The notes under the pieces were generated by a model. The model searched no databases. It saw only the letters and a program-made list of their open reading frames with translations, and was not told the DNA's origin. A stretch of 64,000 bases of DNA from Roseiarcus sp963835885 (lineage in GTDB: Bacteria > Pseudomonadota > Alphaproteobacteria > Rhizobiales > Beijerinckiaceae), in NCBI GenBank assembly GCA_963835885.1, contig CAWIHF010000039.1, positions 285,834 to 349,833 on the forward strand. Reading direction: 5' to 3'. The translations under genes and the position numbers were made by a program. Shown piece after piece: positions 16,862-24,779 of the stretch (positions are counted from its first letter, which is position 1; every line of letters begins with the position of its first letter).

Positions 16862-17224
16862 CGACGGGTCCGTGCGCATCGGCGAGGCATGACGCGCTTC
16901 GTTGGAATCGGAGCGTGCAACGTCCCATCGCCCCCGCGAGGCAATTCCCTGTTATCAGCGATTTGCGCCGAATTAATTCCCTGATCGGCCGAATCAATTT
17001 CGCTGTTCTGATTGCACAGGGAATTGGGAATTGTGGAATTGTTCCATACGTATCTGTAATTAAAACGCTTTTGAGGCGCTTTTGGCGCCGAATTGCTGAA
17101 AAACGCGAAGTTCCCTGTTCTTTTCCCTGTTACTTGGCCATCAGACTGCGTCGACCCCTGAGAATGAAACGTCTGGTCGTTTCTCTCCAGCAGGGAATTC
17201 GGCCTGCCGCCGCATGGACCGATC
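16862..17224. repeat. Intergenic stretch with six TTCCCTG/CAGGGAA heptamers
   Basis: No convincing gene is present. TTCCCTG occurs at 16945, 16977, 17111 and 17123, and its complement CAGGGAA at 17017 and 17191, usually inside AATTCCCTG or CAGGGAATT. The region is more AT-rich than its surroundings. Similar TTCCCTGTT-rich spacers are familiar to me from other Rhizobiales, but I cannot assign a role. Confidence 0.55.
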
Positions 17225-17324
17225 CTATCCATGCGCGACGTGCGCTAGCCTCAGTCGCGCCGCCGCCTCGCAATCTTCGGCGAAGGCGAGGGCGGAGGCG
17301 AGGACAGCGGTTTCGTTTGCAGTC
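17225..17324 (-). pseudogene. 3' part of a small gene split by the ISKra4-type element
   Basis: The minus strand from 17324 reads TANETAVLASALAFAEDCEA and on to a TAG at 17225. Joined to 18910-18792, it gives a continuous 72-residue frame, so this is the lost C-terminus of that gene. The six bases GCCGAT flanking it at 17325-17330 recur at 18792-18797 and look like the target duplication. Confidence 0.75.
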
Positions 17325-17330
17325 GCCGAT

Positions 17331-18791
17331 GGGTGCGATCCAAAGTGATGCAATCAGGCGGTGCGGCGGAGTGATTTCGGGTAGTTGTCATTGGCGACAG
17401 CGGAGCTGGGTTGGGCGAGGGCTTTCCAGTAGGCGTCCCAATCGCCGTTTATTCGGTTTATCCGCAAGGCAAGCATGTGTTCGGCATGTTCGACGCGCCA
17501 CCAGGCGCCCGGCCGCTTGAGGCGTTGTTGGGCGACGTAGCGATGAGCGCTTTCGATCTCGCCCGAGCCGATGGGCAGTCCTTCGGCCAAGGCCTGGCGA
17601 TAGTTCAATTGGCCGGCGCGGGCGCCGAGGTAGCGATGGCAGGTTCGCACGGGCGCGCGCTGGTCGTCGACCTCGGGAGGCTCGCAATGTCCGGCGAGCG
17701 CCCGCAGGACGGCGTCGAGACGCCCGCTCTTGAGCGCGTCCTTTTGCGTCTCCATCCAGAGGCTGCGCGCGACCGGATCGGGCGCGATTGCCGCTGAGGC
17801 GGCGGCCAGATATTCGCAAACATGATAGAAATCAATCAAGTAGCGACCCTGGTCGCCGAACTGCTGCTCGATTTGACCGACGATCCATGGCGCGCCGTCG
17901 CCGACCGCGTGAACCCGTGAGCCCGCCCCGAAGCCGGCGCGAACCGCGCAGGAAAGCATCTGACGCCCGGCCTCTTCGACCCCGCCCTCAATCGAGCCCG
18001 CATAGACCGGCGTCCGGCTCCCCTGCGCGTGCGCCAGCGACAGCTTCGCCTCCCGCCAGGACAACGTCTTGCCCTTGCGCTTGTCTTTCCCCTCGCGACA
18101 AGGTTCGACGATCGGAACCATGCCGCCGTCCGTCTCAACGATGATCGGCTTGCTGAGGCCCGGCGCCTCCGGAACTTCACAATCCTGGCGCCGGCTTCGT
18201 AGATCGCCTCGGCGTGGGCGAACGTGATCCGCTGGATCGTGCTCTCGCCGATCGCAAAGCCGTAGTGCTCCTGCAACTTGGCGCGCGCTTGCGCGAAGGG
18301 TTGATCGGCGGCGAAGTCGACGATGGCGCGCTGCAGCGGTCGCGAACATCCGAGCGGGCTCACCTTCGCCCCGAGCACGAAAGGACGCACCCGTTGCGTC
18401 CCGAACCGATATTGCGGCTCCCGGACTTCTATTTCGCCGAATTTCGTATGCCAGCGGAGTTTTTTTCACCTTGGCGATGCATCTGAGGTCGTTGGCGAAT
18501 TTCCCGCTCCGTCGCCTCGACCCGCCGCTCGGCCCAACTGCGCAACGCCTCCCGTCCCATCAGACGCATCTCATCCACCATGCGCTCTTCCGCAGCGTCG
18601 GCTTCCTTCAATTCGCCCCCGCCGCCTTCAACCGCCAGCACGATCGAGCCCACCCGCTCCCGGAGACCGGGATGCGATCGCAAAGCCGCAACCAGAGCCT
18701 CGTCGCTCAACTCCAACCCCGCCATCCGTAACCTCCCGCCAAATCAATGCAAACCCAACCTACTCTGCATCGATTTGAATTCGCACCCGAA
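17331..18791 (-). mobile_element. ISKra4-family insertion sequence
   Basis: The element is about 1.46 kb long. Its terminal inverted repeats start with GGGTGCGA (17331, and complementary at 18781-18788), with further matches AAA and GATGCA. A 6-bp direct repeat GCCGAT flanks it (17325-17330 and 18792-18797). It contains one transposase gene on the minus strand. It has inserted into a 72-codon gene, and excising it together with one copy of the repeat restores that frame exactly. Confidence 0.82.
17357..18725 (-). pseudogene. ISKra4-family transposase, one possible programmed and one real frame break
   Basis: The gene runs in three frames. The first (MAGLELSDEALVAALRSHPG to RPQMHRQGEK) meets a run of seven A followed by C at 18466-18459, which forms the classical -1 slippery heptamer A_AAA_AAC. 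Slipping back one base joins it to KLRWHTKFGEIEV in the second frame. That frame continues to EAGARIVK near 18170, where a second break (about one missing base) leads into VPEAPGLSKPIIVETDGG. The catalytic region then follows (VGDGAPWIVGQIEQQFG, LIDFYHVCEYL, LPIGSGEIESAHRYV). The first break may be natural for the element; the second inactivates it unless it is a sequence error. Confidence 0.82.
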
Positions 18792-18910
18792 GCCGATCCC
18801 TGGTCCAGGATGCCGATCGGAAATTCCATGTGATTCGCGCTCACTTTCACGCTGTAGAGGACCCGGCGATTGTGCTGTTCCTCGACTTTCTTCAGTTCGA
18901 TGTTTGCCAT
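18792..18910 (-). pseudogene. 5' part of a small hypothetical gene split by the ISKra4-type element
   Basis: The frame starts at the ATG at 18910 (MANIELKKVEEQHNRRVLYS) with AGGAGA about 7 nt upstream; two further ATGs just before it are too close to that site. It reaches DQGSA at the IS boundary. With the tail at 17324-17225 the original protein would be 72 residues, a soluble, charged protein of unknown function. It lies directly downstream of the 82-residue gene at 18963-19211, probably in one operon under element copy 4. Confidence 0.75.
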
Positions 18911-18962
18911 CATCATTCTCCTTTGAGCGTATCGACCCGGAAGCGGCGCGGCGCTTGGGTCA

Positions 18963-19211
18963 TCAAGGCGAAGCTTTCGTCATAAGCGGCGAGGGGAGGC
19001 GGTCATGCGAAGATCCAGCCCATTGCGTTTTGACAGCCGGCTTCCTGATCGTCGAAATCGACCTCACGATAATCGGCTCCGTTTCCGGAACCGTCCCGAT
19101 TGCAAGCGATCCGCCTCGATCAGCGCCGCTGAAGATTGCGGCCGCGAGAACGGCGCAGATGGCGGCTGCTGAGAAAATCAATCGCAACTGGACGGCGTTT
19201 CTTTTGTGCAT
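18963..19211 (-). CDS. Small exported or membrane-anchored hypothetical protein
   Basis: The 82-residue product has a basic N-terminus and a hydrophobic segment (LIFSAAAICAVLAAAIFSG) acting as signal peptide or anchor, followed by a polar tail without recognisable motifs. The ATG at 19211 has AAGGGGAT about 7-8 nt upstream. Element copy 4 lies 114 nt upstream. Function unknown. Confidence 0.55.
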   Translation of the reverse strand: MHKRNAVQLRLIFSAAAICAVLAAAIFSGADRGGSLAIGTVPETEPIIVRSISTIRKPAVKTQWAGSSHDRLPSPLMTKASP

Positions 19212-19325
19212 GGGTCTATCCCCTTGCGTAGCCGGTCGCCCTGACTTTCAACACCGCGCCTGACGAATCCAAATTCCGCGCATGTCTTTGGGCCGCGAGC
19301 ATTTGGACAGCGGAGAGCTCGAAGA

Positions 19326-19346
19326 AACAAGAATTGGAAATTACTC
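19326..19346 (-). promoter_or_regulatory. Conserved GTAGTTTCCGA element, copy 4 (divergent variant)
   Basis: The minus strand reads GAGTAATTTCCAATTCTTG, two changes from the core. It lies 114 nt upstream of the 82-residue gene. Confidence 0.45.
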
Positions 19347-19450
19347 AGACCAGGCGCCGACGGCGTCCCAACCGTCGGATGGACGTCGCGATCGCTTTCG
19401 GCGGCCGGGAAGGTCAGTGTGGCGCGCCCGCCTGCGCCTCGCGTCGCCCC

Positions 19451-19473
19451 TAGGTACTTTCCGAACCTACACC
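19451..19473 (+). promoter_or_regulatory. Conserved GTAGTTTCCGA element, copy 5 (plus strand)
   Basis: The plus strand reads TAGGTACTTTCCGAACCTAC, with one change from the core and an outer dyad TAGGT/ACCTA. It lies 80 nt upstream of the small gene at 19554, on that gene's strand. Confidence 0.5.
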
Positions 19474-19553
19474 GCCGGCTGATTTCGTGATTGCGTGAGG
19501 GTTCGCTAGCGCCAAATTCGGGCGATGCTTAGCGCACCGCAGGGCGAGGTCCC

Positions 19554-19721
19554 ATGCACCAAGACGCAGCATTCTCCGCGGTCCGCCCCGCCCTCGTGCG
19601 CTTGCTGCCCGATCTGGCCGAGACGGTCGAGGGCCCCCAGAAGATCGCGAATATGGTGCGGAATATCATGAAATCGATCGACGAGGAGGGTCTGCGTTTC
19701 GGGAGCGCAAAGGAGAATTGA
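19554..19721 (+). CDS. Small hypothetical protein (55 residues)
   Basis: The frame begins at an ATG with GCGAGG about 4 nt upstream and encodes a compact, mostly helical, acidic protein (ALVRLLPDLAETVEGPQKIA, then NIMKSIDEEG). Start, spacing and composition look genuine, and copy 5 of the conserved element lies 80 nt upstream. No family recognised. It is followed at 115 nt by the PRC-barrel gene on the same strand. Confidence 0.5.
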   Translation: MHQDAAFSAVRPALVRLLPDLAETVEGPQKIANMVRNIMKSIDEEGLRFGSAKEN

Positions 19722-19836
19722 TCCGCTCGTCGGACCTCGTTCGGCCGCAAGGCGCAGTCCTGTCAACGGGCGTGAGTTGAAATTTCGAACTGAGACGATA
19801 CAGATCCTTCCGACCCCATTCGCAAAAGGCCAGACC

Positions 19837-20478
19837 ATGTTGCAGGTCATTTCCCCTCTGAAGGGCTTCGCGATCGAGGCGAGCGACGGCAGGATCGGAA
19901 CCGTCGTCGACTATCTGTTCGACGATGCGTCTTGGAAGGTGCGCTGGCTCGTCATCGATTGCGGGACCTGGCTGGCAGGGCGCAAGGTGCTGATCCATCC
20001 GTCGGCCATTTCGCGACAGGACCTCGAACGCCAACAATTCGTTGTTGCGCTGTCGAGAACCCAGGTCGAAGCCAGCCCGGAATTGGTCGAAGATCAGCCG
20101 ATCTCGCAGCAAATGGAAAATCAGCTCTACACCTACTACGGTTGGGACCCGCTTTGGGGCGGCCCGAATCTCTCCGCGATCCCCGGCGCGATGGCTTCGC
20201 CCTTGATGGCGCCGCCCTACATGGGCCTCGGTCCAAACGACCAGGCCCGCGGCGACAGCCCGACGTCGCGGGGAGCGGATCCGCATCTGCGCAGCGTCGT
20301 CGAAGTGGCCGGATACCGTGTTCACGCCGTCGACGGCGAAATCGGCCATATCGAGACTCTCATGATCGACGATACGGACTGGAGGTTCCACTATTTCATT
20401 GTCGACACTCGGAATTGGTGGTTTGGAAAACGTGTGCTGATTTCGCCGCTCGCGGTGGGAAGCGAGCGCCCCTCGTAA
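19837..20478 (+). CDS. PRC-barrel domain protein (two domains)
   Basis: The 213-residue product has two PRC-barrel repeats, at about 5-75 (GFAIEASDGRIGTVVDYLFD, WLVIDCGTWLAGRKVLI) and about 140-205 (GYRVHAVDGEIGHIETLMID, FIVDTRNWWFGKRVLISP), joined by a Pro/Gly-rich linker. Stand-alone PRC-barrel proteins are common in Rhizobiales stress clusters and their exact function is not established. The ATG at 19837 is preceded by AAAGG; a TTG 60 nt upstream is less likely. Confidence 0.82.
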   Translation: MLQVISPLKGFAIEASDGRIGTVVDYLFDDASWKVRWLVIDCGTWLAGRKVLIHPSAISRQDLERQQFVVALSRTQVEASPELVEDQPISQQMENQLYTYYGWDPLWGGPNLSAIPGAMASPLMAPPYMGLGPNDQARGDSPTSRGADPHLRSVVEVAGYRVHAVDGEIGHIETLMIDDTDWRFHYFIVDTRNWWFGKRVLISPLAVGSERPS

Positions 20479-20607
20479 ATTCCTTAGGCCGGAGAAACAT
20501 ACCGCATGGCGATCGCGACAATTCTTTGTCGCATTGCCGCTTGGTATTCCTGGGGTCGCGGCTTTCGGGGCCGAATAACCCCGCTCACCTCAGCGAAGGG
20601 AAACAAA

Positions 20608-20907
20608 ATGTCACAAGACAAAGAGCTCCAAGAATCCGTGATGGGCGAACTCGGTTGGGAGCCTAGCATCGACGCCGCGCATATCGGCGTTACCGCGAAC
20701 GCGGGCGTCGTGACCCTGACTGGCCACGTCCAAAGCTTCGCAGAGATTCCTTCGTCTGATTCCGGACTTTTCAATGCGCCATTTGCGGGCGTCGCGCCGA
20801 ACAGAACACCGTCCGGGCGTTACGAAGAAATCCAGAAATCCAGAAGTCCAGAGCAAAAAATTCGACTCTCAGCCCCCGTCTCGTCGGGCGCCCGGCGAAG
20901 GTCGTGA
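20608..20907 (+). CDS. BON-domain protein, apparently truncated
   Basis: The start ATG at 20608 has AAGGGA about 7 nt upstream. Residues 1-46 match the first half of a BON domain (LGWEPSIDAAHIGVTANAGV, VTLTGHVQSFAE). Similarity ends abruptly at about 20745, and the remaining 53 residues (Ser/Arg-rich) are unlike the usual KWAAERAVKRVKGV continuation. BON proteins normally carry two or three domains over about 200 residues, so this looks like a deletion or rearrangement product. Confidence 0.6.
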   Translation: MSQDKELQESVMGELGWEPSIDAAHIGVTANAGVVTLTGHVQSFAEIPSSDSGLFNAPFAGVAPNRTPSGRYEEIQKSRSPEQKIRLSAPVSSGARRRS

Positions 20908-21403
20908 TCGACCCCCCGCACGATGAAGAACTTTCGGGCGCGGATTTAATCCTATCAATCCCTTGCGGCGCAGGATCGACCACCGCGACCGGCGTGCGCG
21001 TGCCTCGCCGACCCGCTTCGAACGGCGGCGCAGTGCGGAACAGCTTTGACGGAACCGACTAACAGCGATCCTTTTCTGCAATGAGAACAAATATAGAACA
21101 TAAGCGCAAGGCTGTCAAGAAATCATTGGTTCCCCTCCAGGCGGAGACGCGTCGTGCGCCCTTGGGCTTTTTTGTCCGCGCTCAAGGGTCGTGAAGGCGG
21201 CGGCCGGTCCTTGCTTCCAGCGCGGCGGAGAAGGCGTCAGACCCGACCGGCGGGGCGGCGCCTTCGCCTTTGCCCGAGGCGGGCTGTCGCAGCCTGGCCC
21301 TCGTCACCATGCAGGGGGTCGGCGAAGCGGGAGAAGCTCGTCGCGAGGTCGCGAGCCCAAAAAGGGCCGGGCGTGAAAGCGTCAGCCGGTTTCGCCGCCC
21401 CGA
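20908..21403. other. Intergenic, no gene recognised
   Basis: This lies between the truncated BON gene and the 3' end of the S9 peptidase gene. Frames are open but show no motifs. It holds one possible LexA-type box at 21085-21099. Confidence 0.45.
21085..21099. promoter_or_regulatory. Possible alphaproteobacterial SOS (LexA) box
   Basis: GAAC-N7-GAAC (GAACAAATATAGAAC) equals GTTC-N7-GTTC on the minus strand, the LexA recognition pattern of alphaproteobacteria. It is in an AT-rich intergenic spot, but no SOS gene follows on either strand. A pattern of eight fixed bases is expected about twice by chance in a window this size. Confidence 0.35.
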
Positions 21404-23335
21404 TCAGAAGCGCAGGCCGGAACGCAGGACGAGCGTCGCGAAGAAATAAAGTTCTGCATCGAGCGCTCGCTTGAGGGTCTCCGCCTTGCGAAAGCCGTGC
21501 TGTTCGCCCTCGAACAGGAAATATCCGACCGGAATCCCCCGTTCCTTCAGCGCGGCGACCATAAGCTCGGTCTGGTTTGGCGGAACGACCTTGTCGTCGG
21601 CGCCCTGGAAGAAGATAACCGGCGCAGAGAGCCGATCGGCGTGGTTGATCGGGGAGCGATCGGCGTAGAGCCGTTCGTCCTGCGGATACGGTCCGATCAG
21701 CCAATCGAGGTATCTGGACTCGAATTTGTGGGTGTCGCGCGCCAGCGCTGCAAGGTCGCTCACGCCATAGTGGCTCGCGCCAGCGCTGAAAGTCTTCTCG
21801 CCGCCGCTCGTGAGGGCGCAGAGCGTCGTGTAGCCGCCGGCGCTGCCGCCCGCAATCATCAGACGATCGGGATCGGCGTTCCGGTTTTCAACCAGATATT
21901 GGGCGCCGTTGACGCAATCGGCGACGTCCACGACGCCCCACTGCCGCTCGAGCTTCAGCCGGTAGGCGCGGCCATATCCGGTGCTGCCGCGATAGTTGAC
22001 GTCGAGCACGCCGACGCCGCGGCTGGTCCAGTACTGGACTTCGAGCGAGAGCGTGCTCGAAGCGGAGGCGGTTGGCCCGCCGTGGCTCAAGACGAGGACC
22101 GGGGCCTTCTCGCCGGCCGGCGCGGCGAAGGCGGGAGAGAACGGCGGGTAGTAGATCGCGTGCGCGGTCTCGCCGTCGCTGGTCGGGAACGCGATCGGCT
22201 CGGGCCGCGCGACATAGGGGCGGACGCCATCCTCGACCACGGCGGAGCGGCGGATGACCCGGTGGGTCCCATCGCTCAGGTTGAGTTCGATGAGCGCGAG
22301 CGCTTCCGACGGTGTCCCGCCGAAGAACGCGGCGCGTCCTTTGCCGGCGCGAAGCTGCGAGATGTCGGTGAATTCGGTCGGGATCGGCTCGAAACGCCCG
22401 CTTCGCAGGTCCACCTGGGCAAGCGTCCAGCCGCCGTCCTTGACGAAGCAGCAGATCATGCGCTCGGCCGACTCGAACGCGTAACTCGACATGCCGAACC
22501 GCCACTGCGGTCGGGAGAATTCGGCCTCCACCGGCGCGACCGGCTCGAACGCGCCGTTCCTCTCGCGATAGATGTTCCACCAGCCGCTCCGGTCGGAGAC
22601 AAAAAAGAGATCGCCGTCCGGCGACCATTCCGGCTGGACAATCGATTCGTCCGGTCCGCCGGCCACCCGGCGCGCGTTCCCGATCGCGCCGTCGGCGAGG
22701 ATTTCGCCGACCCAGAGCTCGGTCGAGACCCAAGGCATGTTGGGATGGCTCCAGGTGAGCCACGCGAGGCGGCCGCCGTCCGGGCTCAGGCGGGGCGACG
22801 AATAAAAGTCGTTCCCCGAGACGAGGATTTTTGGCGCGGCTGCGCCAGAAAGATCGACTTCGACGATCGTGTTGATCGCCTCGCCTTCGCCTGTATGGTC
22901 TTCCCGGACACAGATCATCCGGCCGCGGCGCCGATCGATCACGCCGTCGGCGTAGCGGAGCGCGTCCGCCGGCGCGGATGTTGGAAGAGGCGTAATCGGC
23001 CTTGGCCGCCCTCCCTCATCCTGGCGATAGAGTCGCTGATCGGCAAAATTGGAGAAATAGACGGCGCCCTCGTCGAGAGCGAACGCGCCACCGCCGTATT
23101 CATGGACACGCGTGCGGACGTTGAACCGGTTTTTTTCGTCATCGGGGGTTCGGGGCTCCGGCTCGCCGCCGCCGACCGAGCGGTAGAGAAAGGTCCGCCC
23201 CTGCTTCTGCGGCTGCGACTCCGTCCAGTAGATGGCCTCGCCGTCGAGCGCGACCTGGTCGAGCCGGATCGCTTCCGCGACGATGAGATCGGAGGTGACC
23301 GGGGAGGCCCAGGAACCATAGGGGCTGATGTTCAT
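21404..23335 (-). CDS. S9-family peptidase (prolyl oligopeptidase / acylaminoacyl-peptidase type)
   Basis: The 643-residue product has an N-terminal beta-propeller of repeated WD40-like blades (for example LSPDGGRLAWLTWSHP) and a C-terminal alpha/beta-hydrolase domain from about residue 370. That domain shows the nucleophile motif GGSAGGY, the oxyanion region LSHGGPT, an Asp in FFQGADDKVVPP and the catalytic His in EGEQHGFR. The enzyme probably hydrolyses short peptides in the cytoplasm. The ATG at 23335 has GGAGAC about 6 nt upstream; upstream in-frame codons lack this support. Confidence 0.9.
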   Translation of the reverse strand: MNISPYGSWASPVTSDLIVAEAIRLDQVALDGEAIYWTESQPQKQGRTFLYRSVGGGEPEPRTPDDEKNRFNVRTRVHEYGGGAFALDEGAVYFSNFADQRLYRQDEGGRPRPITPLPTSAPADALRYADGVIDRRRGRMICVREDHTGEGEAINTIVEVDLSGAAAPKILVSGNDFYSSPRLSPDGGRLAWLTWSHPNMPWVSTELWVGEILADGAIGNARRVAGGPDESIVQPEWSPDGDLFFVSDRSGWWNIYRERNGAFEPVAPVEAEFSRPQWRFGMSSYAFESAERMICCFVKDGGWTLAQVDLRSGRFEPIPTEFTDISQLRAGKGRAAFFGGTPSEALALIELNLSDGTHRVIRRSAVVEDGVRPYVARPEPIAFPTSDGETAHAIYYPPFSPAFAAPAGEKAPVLVLSHGGPTASASSTLSLEVQYWTSRGVGVLDVNYRGSTGYGRAYRLKLERQWGVVDVADCVNGAQYLVENRNADPDRLMIAGGSAGGYTTLCALTSGGEKTFSAGASHYGVSDLAALARDTHKFESRYLDWLIGPYPQDERLYADRSPINHADRLSAPVIFFQGADDKVVPPNQTELMVAALKERGIPVGYFLFEGEQHGFRKAETLKRALDAELYFFATLVLRSGLRF

Positions 23336-23540
23336 GGGTTGTCTCCGACCTGAAGTTCCGCAACAGACGACATTATGGACGCCGCCCTTCCATTCGGAAA
23401 AGCATGATGGGATCAACTTAAACCGACGCCGTCATCGCGACGAGCGCAGCGACGAAGCGATCCAGGAGCCGTAGCGCGCCCGGCGGTCTGCTGGATTGCT
23501 TGGCTTCGCTCGCCATGACGGGGGTGAACCTCTCCGCCGT

Positions 23541-24102
23541 CTATTCGAGATTGGCGTGCCGGGCGAACATCGCGTCCGCGTCGACCCCCATCCTCTCCGT
23601 CAGGCGCAGGACGACGCTGTCGAGAAAAATCAGCATGGTCTGCTCGAACAGCGTCCCCATCGGCTGGATCGACGCGGTCCGGCCGCGGCGCTCCGCTTTC
23701 GGCGTCGGCGCCTGTATCCGCACCAGCGCGTCCGCCAGCCTCCCCACGCGCGAATCGGGAACGATGGTGACGAGGCCGACCCGCGCGCCGACCGCTTTCG
23801 CTTTCTCCGCAATGGCGACGAGGCTCGCCGTCTCGCCCGAGCCCGATCCGATGAGGAGCAGATCGTCGGCCGTCACCGCCGGCGTCGTCGTTTCGCCGAC
23901 GACGAAAGCGGCGAAGCCCAGATGCATCAGCCGCATCGCGAAAGCCTTCACGGCGAGTCCGGATCGGCCGGCGCCGGCAATGAAGATTCGTCCGCGCCTC
24001 GAGCACAAGGTCGACCAGCCGTTCCGCTTCCTCGGGCGAGATCGCGGCCAGCGACCGCTCGATCTCCTTGACGGCCTCGCGCGCGTAGTCGGTGGTTTTC
24101 AT
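23541..24102 (-). pseudogene. hxlB: 6-phospho-3-hexuloisomerase, single frame break
   Basis: PHI converts D-arabino-3-hexulose 6-phosphate to fructose 6-phosphate in the RuMP pathway. The N-terminus (MKTTDYAREAVKEIERSLAA to DLVLEAR) reads from 24102. Near 24000 the frame shifts by about one base and continues as RIFIAGAGRSGLAVKAFAMR, GSGSGETASLV and QPMGTLFEQ, the SIS sugar-phosphate isomerase core, to a stop at 23541. The corrected length of about 187 residues is normal. The ATG overlaps the hxlA stop (ATGA), so the two genes are coupled. The break could be real decay or a sequence error; everything else in the gene looks conserved. Confidence 0.85.
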
Positions 24103-24779
24103 GCCGGTTGTTCCCCGTGGCCGTCGCTGCGCCTCCTCTGTCCCGGGCGGGCCCGCTCGAGAAGGGCGCGGAAGGCTCGCGCCTCCGCGGCCGGGTCGGG
24201 GGCGCGCAAGATGGCGCCGCCCACGATCACGACGTCAGCGCCGACTTCGATATAGTGCGGCAGAGTGGCGAGGGCGATGCCGCCGGCGACGAAGATTCTT
24301 GACGCTCGGGCACGCGACTTCATCAGCTTCAGGTCGTCCAGCGGCGTCCGGCCGGCGGCCTGCTGGTCGACCCCGGTATGCACGGCCAGCGCCCGCACTC
24401 CGATCCGTTCCAGTTGCTCGATCCGTTTCGCCATGTCGTCGACACAGATCATGTCGACGACGACGGCCTTTTGCCAGTCGGCGGCGGCCTTCAGGCAGGC
24501 CGAGATGGTCGCGAGATCGGTCCCCCCGAGCGCGGTGACGTAGTCCGCCCCAGCCTCGAACGCCAGCCTCGCCTCGTACTCGCCCGCATCCATGATCTTG
24601 ACGTCGGCGAGCACTTCCACTTCGGGAAAGCGCGCCTTGAACGCGCACACCGGGGCCATGCCCTCGGCGATGATGAACGGCGTCCCGATCTCGAAAATAT
24701 CGACTGAGCCCCTGACCTGCTCGCCAAGTCTCAGCGCGCCCTCGAGCGCGATGTCATCCAGCGCCAGTCGCAGCTTCAT
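24099..24779 (-). CDS. hxlA: 3-hexulose-6-phosphate synthase
   Basis: HPS condenses formaldehyde with ribulose 5-phosphate, the fixation step of the RuMP cycle. The 226-residue product is an OMP-decarboxylase-fold barrel showing the catalytic DxKxxD motif (LADVKIMDAGEYEA), EIGTPFIIAEG near the N-terminus and phosphate-binding FVAGGIALATLPHY and VIVGGAI near the end. The ATG at 24779 has GGAGG 4-5 nt upstream. It is translationally coupled to hxlB and divergent from cobT. In an alphaproteobacterium it may serve formaldehyde detoxification or assimilation. Confidence 0.92.
   Translation of the reverse strand: MKLRLALDDIALEGALRLGEQVRGSVDIFEIGTPFIIAEGMAPVCAFKARFPEVEVLADVKIMDAGEYEARLAFEAGADYVTALGGTDLATISACLKAAADWQKAVVVDMICVDDMAKRIEQLERIGVRALAVHTGVDQQAAGRTPLDDLKLMKSRARASRIFVAGGIALATLPHYIEVGADVVIVGGAILRAPDPAAEARAFRALLERARPGQRRRSDGHGEQPA

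Noticed and set aside
16522..17232. Minus-strand open frame of 236 codons covering csbD and its upstream region
   Set aside because: It is out of frame with CsbD and passes through the TTCCCTG-rich spacer; no protein-like features.
9590..19473. Reading the repeated element as a short leader peptide (MSSFRG...)
   Set aside because: The copies diverge after four to six codons, lack ribosome sites, and copy 5 is on the other strand with a different frame; a DNA or promoter element explains them better.
20869..21090. Minus-strand frame beginning near FSLQKRIA after the SOS-like box, considered as an ImuA remnant
   Set aside because: The box lies inside the putative start and no further ImuA similarity follows.
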